Source: DASTCC01 sp035711465 (GTDB lineage: Bacteria; Acidobacteriota; Vicinamibacteria; Vicinamibacterales; SCN-69-37). From it: 8,308 nt of DNA. The translations under genes were made by a program, and so were the position numbers. Position 1 is the first letter of the stretch; the number at the start of each line of letters is the position of its first letter. This document shows positions 5,465 through 8,308 of this stretch, piece after piece. The stretch lies in assembly GCA_035711465.1 (NCBI GenBank), contig DASTCC010000556.1, positions 1-8,308 on the forward strand, in the 5' to 3' direction. The notes beneath the pieces are model-generated. The model ran no database searches. It saw only the letters and a program-made list of their open reading frames with translations, and was not told the DNA's origin.

Positions 5465-6637
5465 ATGCCGCCGCCGCTCGCCGGACTGACCGTCGTCGCC
5501 ATCGAACAGGCGGTGGCCGCGCCGTTCGCGACGCGGCAGCTCGCCGATCTCGGCGCCCGCGTGATCAAGATCGAGCGCCCCGACGGCGGCGACTTCGCGC
5601 GCAGCTACGACACGACGGTCAAAGGGCTGTCGAGCTACTTCGTGTGGCTGAATCGCGGCAAGTTGTCGTTGACGCTCGATCTCAAACGTCCCGACGCGCG
5701 CCGCATCGTCGAACGACTGCTTGCCCGCGCGGATGTCTTCGTCGAGAACCTGGCGCCGGGTGCCGCCGATCGGCTGGGTCTCGCGCCCGCCGATCTCACC
5801 GCGCGATACGCGCGGCTGATCGCCTGCCGCATCACCGGCTATGGGTCACGCGGACCGTTCGCCGCAAAGAAGGCCTATGACCTTCTCGTGCAGAGCGAAA
5901 CCGGCGTGATCGACGTGACCGGCGCCGGTCACGAAGCGGCGAAAGTCGGCATCTCGGTCGCGGACATCGCCGCCGGCATGTACGCGTATTCGGGCATCCT
6001 GACCGCACTGATTGCGCGCCAGTCGAGCGGGCGTGGGACCGCGCTCGAGGTGTCGCTGTTCGACGCGTTGTCCGAGTGGATGAGCGCGCCCGACTACTTC
6101 ACGCATTACGGCGGTGTGCCGCCGCCGCGAAGCGGCGCGCACCATGCGACGATCGCGCCGTACGGTCCGCACGCCACGCGCGACGGCACGGTCTACCTGG
6201 GTATTCAGAACGCGCGCGAGTGGACGCGTTTCTGTCGCGAGGTGCTCGAGCAACCCGCGCTCGAAGACGACGATCGCTTCCGCACCAATCCGAGCCGCGT
6301 CGCGCACCGTGACCAGCTCACGACCGTCATCGACTCGGTGTTCAGCCGGCTCGGCACCGACGACGTCATCGCACGGCTCGAGCGCGCCGGCATCGCCAAC
6401 GCGTGGCTGCGATCGATCGGCGAGTTTCGCGATCATCCGCAGCGCACGTCGCGGTGGCGCGAGATCGACTCGCCGGCCGGGCCACTGCGCGCTCTGGTAC
6501 CGCCCCTCGACATCGCCGGCGTTGAGCCGGTCATGGGCGCGATTCCCGGGCTCGGCGAGCACACCGACGCGATCCTCGAGGATCTCGGCTTTGACGCGGA
6601 GCGCGTCGCGGCGTGGCGACGGGAAGGGGTGATTTGA
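5465..6637 (+). CDS. Class III (CaiB/BaiF) CoA-transferase
   Basis: This 390-residue protein is of normal length for family III CoA-transferases, which form interlocked dimers and move CoA between carboxylates through an aspartyl anhydride. The catalytic aspartate is D139 in KKAYDLLVQSETG. Other family landmarks are the N-terminal LADLGARVIKIERPDGGD (26-43), LDLKRPDARR (71-80), ADVFVENLAPGAADRLG (89-105), ITGYGSRGP (123-131) and the SLFDALSEWM region (197-206). The start lies 10 bp after the acyl-CoA dehydrogenase stop, with GAGG (5453-5456) overlapping that stop as ribosome-binding site, which suggests translational coupling. It probably activates the carboxylate that its neighbours then oxidise or hydrate, using succinyl-CoA or another acyl-CoA as donor. 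Itaconate, mesaconate and succinate-type acids are the substrates of the relatives it most recalls, but sequence alone does not decide. Confidence 0.93.
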   Translation: MPPPLAGLTVVAIEQAVAAPFATRQLADLGARVIKIERPDGGDFARSYDTTVKGLSSYFVWLNRGKLSLTLDLKRPDARRIVERLLARADVFVENLAPGAADRLGLAPADLTARYARLIACRITGYGSRGPFAAKKAYDLLVQSETGVIDVTGAGHEAAKVGISVADIAAGMYAYSGILTALIARQSSGRGTALEVSLFDALSEWMSAPDYFTHYGGVPPPRSGAHHATIAPYGPHATRDGTVYLGIQNAREWTRFCREVLEQPALEDDDRFRTNPSRVAHRDQLTTVIDSVFSRLGTDDVIARLERAGIANAWLRSIGEFRDHPQRTSRWREIDSPAGPLRALVPPLDIAGVEPVMGAIPGLGEHTDAILEDLGFDAERVAAWRREGVI

Positions 6638-6638
6638 G

Positions 6639-7127
6639 ATGGCCGTGAAAACCGGATGGACGGGACGCGTGTTCGAGGATTTCGAGGTCGGCGACATCTA
6701 CGAGCACCCGCTCGGCCGTACCGTCACCCAGGCCGACAACATCTGGTTCACCTGCCTGACGATGAACACCAATCCGATCCACTTCGACGCCGAGTACTCG
6801 AGCCACACCGAGTTCAAGCGGCCGCTCGTCAACTCCTGCTTCACGCTCGCGCTGGTCACCGGCCAGTCGGTGATCGATCTCACCGTCAACGCGGTCGCCA
6901 ACCTCGGCTGGGACGAGGTCAAGCTGCCGCATCCGCTGTTCGAGGGCGATACGGTCTACGCGAAGAGCGAGGTGCTCGAGACGCGCGAGTCGAAGTCGCG
7001 GCCGACCGCCGGGCTCGTGAAGGTCCGCACCTCAGGCATGAACCAGCACGGCGACGTCGTCATCACCTTCACGCGGACGTTCATGATCTGGAAGCGAGGG
7101 CACGTGCCAGCGAGCGGGCGTCGCTGA
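6639..7127 (+). CDS. MaoC-family single-hotdog enoyl-CoA hydratase, itaconyl-/mesaconyl-CoA hydratase-like
   Basis: This 162-residue protein folds as one hotdog domain and should hydrate or dehydrate a short acyl-CoA. The hydratase-2 motif region is LTMNTNPIHFDAEYS (40-54). N45, P46 and H48 match the motif, but asparagine N43 stands where the classical R-hydratase has its catalytic aspartate. GRTVTQADN (26-34), ANLGWDEVKLPHPLFEGDT (87-105) and RESKSRPTAGLV (116-127) are hallmarks I associate with the RipB/Rv2499c-like group of C5-dicarboxyl-CoA hydratases. One base separates its ATG from the CoA-transferase stop, and GGAAGGGG (6622-6629) is the ribosome-binding site. The last 47 bp overlap the convergent MmgE/PrpD gene. 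In context it would act on the enoyl-CoA made by CoA transfer or by the acyl-CoA dehydrogenase. The exact substrate is inferred, not shown. Confidence 0.9.
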   Translation: MAVKTGWTGRVFEDFEVGDIYEHPLGRTVTQADNIWFTCLTMNTNPIHFDAEYSSHTEFKRPLVNSCFTLALVTGQSVIDLTVNAVANLGWDEVKLPHPLFEGDTVYAKSEVLETRESKSRPTAGLVKVRTSGMNQHGDVVITFTRTFMIWKRGHVPASGRR

Positions 7128-8308
7128 GCCCTTCGAGATCGCGGACCAGTCCCAGCGCCGTCGCGGCCTCCGCGTTGGTCAGCGCGCGCGTCGCGCAGGT
7201 CATGAACTTCGTGTCCAGCTCGGTATCCGAGGCCGGCCGCTCGGGATAGCCGCGCGCGCCGTGCGCCGCCTGCGTCAGCACGCGGCCGTCACGCAGCTGG
7301 ACCCGGACCGTCGCCTCGGTCAGCGGCGGCGCCGCCGCGTCGAGCGTGCCCTCGACCTGCATGCGGACCCGCGGCATCAGCCGGACGATGCGATCGTCGC
7401 GCATCTTCGCGTCGTCGAACGTGTCGATGCCGACGCGGCCGTCGACGATGGCGGCGGCGGCGCAGAACGGCATGCTGAACTTCGCCTCCAGGCCGCTGGC
7501 CGGGCGATCGTAGAGCAGCACCGTCGGCGTGATCGCGTCGACGCCGACGTCGATGCGCTCGATCGCGTCAGGCGTCAGGCCCTCGCGCGATCGCAGATCG
7601 AGAATCGCGTCGAGCGCCGGATGCGTGCCCGCGCACGACGGGTAGAGCTTGATCGTGATGCCGGTGTCGAGAATCTCCCAGCGCGATCCGAGATCGGCGA
7701 GCGCGGCGGCGACGTCTTTGCCATCGCCGTTCATTGCCCGCAGGAATCCCTGCGGGCCGTCGAGCGCCGCCGCACTGGCGGTGAGCCCGCGCTCGGCCAG
7801 GCGCGCCGCGCGCACGCCAGCCTCGGCGGCCAGGCCCGCGTGCAGCGGCTTCGTCATCGTCCCGAAGTTCTCTTTGAGACCGGAGGCCGACGACATCGCG
7901 ATCGCGAGCGCGTGCGACGCGCGCGCCGCATCGAGCCCGAGCACGCGGCCGACGCCGGCGGCGGCGCCGACCGAGCCCAGCGTCGAGGTGCAGTGCCAGC
8001 CGCGCTCGTAATGGCGGGGATTCATCGTGCGGCCGAGCCGGGCTTCGATTTCGAATCCGACGACGTAGGCGTCGAGCAGGGAAGAACCGGCCGCGCCGGC
8101 CAGCTCGCCGGCGGCGAAAATCGCCGCGACCAGCGGCGCGCTCGGATGCGCCAGCGACACGAAGCACATGTCGTCGTAGTCGAGCGCGTGCGCCGCGGTG
8201 CCGTTGGCGAGCGCGGCGCCGCCGGCGCTGGCACGCAGCGGTGTGCCGACGACGGTGCAGGCATTGCCGCCGTCGGCGGCGACGATGTCCTGCACGATGC
8301 GGCCAGCG
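7081..8308 (-). CDS. MmgE/PrpD family protein, N-terminus beyond the window
   Basis: The family includes 2-methylcitrate dehydratase and cis-aconitate decarboxylase. About 408 residues are visible. The frame is open to the right edge (AGRI precedes the GTG at 8295), and full-length relatives are near 450, so about 45 residues are missing and the GTG is not the true start. Numbering from that GTG, landmarks are HALDYDD (36-42), HPSAP (50-54), GWHCTSTLGSVGAA (99-112), FGTMTKPLHAG (144-154), KLYPSCAGTHPALDA (216-230) and LLYDRP (260-265). Most residues I recall from the human cis-aconitate decarboxylase active site have counterparts (D39, H50, H101, K149, K216, Y262), but a threonine there is M43 here. 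Several of these are conserved across the whole family, so decarboxylase activity is not proven. It is transcribed towards the MaoC operon and overlaps it by 47 bp. Confidence 0.93.
   Translation of the reverse strand, partial: AGRIVQDIVAADGGNACTVVGTPLRASAGGAALANGTAAHALDYDDMCFVSLAHPSAPLVAAIFAAGELAGAAGSSLLDAYVVGFEIEARLGRTMNPRHYERGWHCTSTLGSVGAAAGVGRVLGLDAARASHALAIAMSSASGLKENFGTMTKPLHAGLAAEAGVRAARLAERGLTASAAALDGPQGFLRAMNGDGKDVAAALADLGSRWEILDTGITIKLYPSCAGTHPALDAILDLRSREGLTPDAIERIDVGVDAITPTVLLYDRPASGLEAKFSMPFCAAAAIVDGRVGIDTFDDAKMRDDRIVRLMPRVRMQVEGTLDAAAPPLTEATVRVQLRDGRVLTQAAHGARGYPERPASDTELDTKFMTCATRALTNAEAATALGLVRDLEGLSDARSLARALASRS

Noticed and set aside
4096..5568. 490-codon minus-strand open frame opposite the acyl-CoA dehydrogenase, running through the repeat and ending in an ATGA overlap with the TPP enzyme start
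   Set aside because: It is the antisense of a clear acyl-CoA dehydrogenase, its composition is Arg/Ala/Gly-rich with no recognisable motif, and its end is translated repeat. It is a shadow typical of GC-rich DNA.

Overview
The window is GC-rich and tightly packed. It carries seven protein-coding genes of a soil-type catabolic bacterium. The gene content (class III CoA-transferase, acyl-CoA dehydrogenase, MaoC, MmgE/PrpD, several oxidoreductases) and the repeat family fit Acidobacteriota (Vicinamibacteria-like) or a GC-rich proteobacterium. No rRNA or other phylogenetic marker is present, so this placement is an impression only.

Layout. Positions 1-148 hold the right-hand end of a repeat element that continues off the left edge. 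Positions 152-4099 are a three-gene minus-strand operon, read as TPP-dependent 2-oxo-acid enzyme, then aldehyde dehydrogenase, then a YihU-like member of the beta-hydroxyacid dehydrogenase family. The junctions are 15 and 18 bp. Positions 4100-4277 are a 178-bp palindromic element with 45-bp terminal inverted repeats. Positions 4300-7127 are a plus-strand operon of acyl-CoA dehydrogenase, class III CoA-transferase and a single-hotdog MaoC hydratase, with gaps of 10 bp and 1 bp. From 7081 to the right edge runs an MmgE/PrpD gene on the minus strand, cut off at its N-terminus. It converges on MaoC and overlaps it by 47 bp.

How the genes may work together. The right-hand genes form a coherent carboxylate-activation set: CoA transfer, alpha,beta-dehydrogenation or enoyl hydration of a small (di)carboxyl-CoA thioester, and an MmgE/PrpD lyase or dehydratase feeding it. 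The MaoC protein resembles the itaconyl-/mesaconyl-CoA hydratase group. The MmgE/PrpD protein keeps most residues I recall from the cis-aconitate decarboxylase active site. Itaconate or another branched C5 dicarboxylate is therefore a reasonable but unproven substrate guess. The left-hand genes look like a 2-oxo acid to aldehyde to acid-or-alcohol module. The reductase has the PVGR motif of sulfolactaldehyde reductase (YihU), so a sulfonate or similar anionic aldehyde is possible.

The most unusual feature is the repeat system. Six copies of a related 17-mer are arranged in three 17-10-17 arms. Two arms form the 178-bp palindrome, and that palindrome occupies nearly the whole divergent promoter region, abutting one start codon directly. 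The third arm sits 3 bp after the last stop codon of the minus-strand operon. The operon is thus bracketed almost to the base by inverted copies of the repeat.
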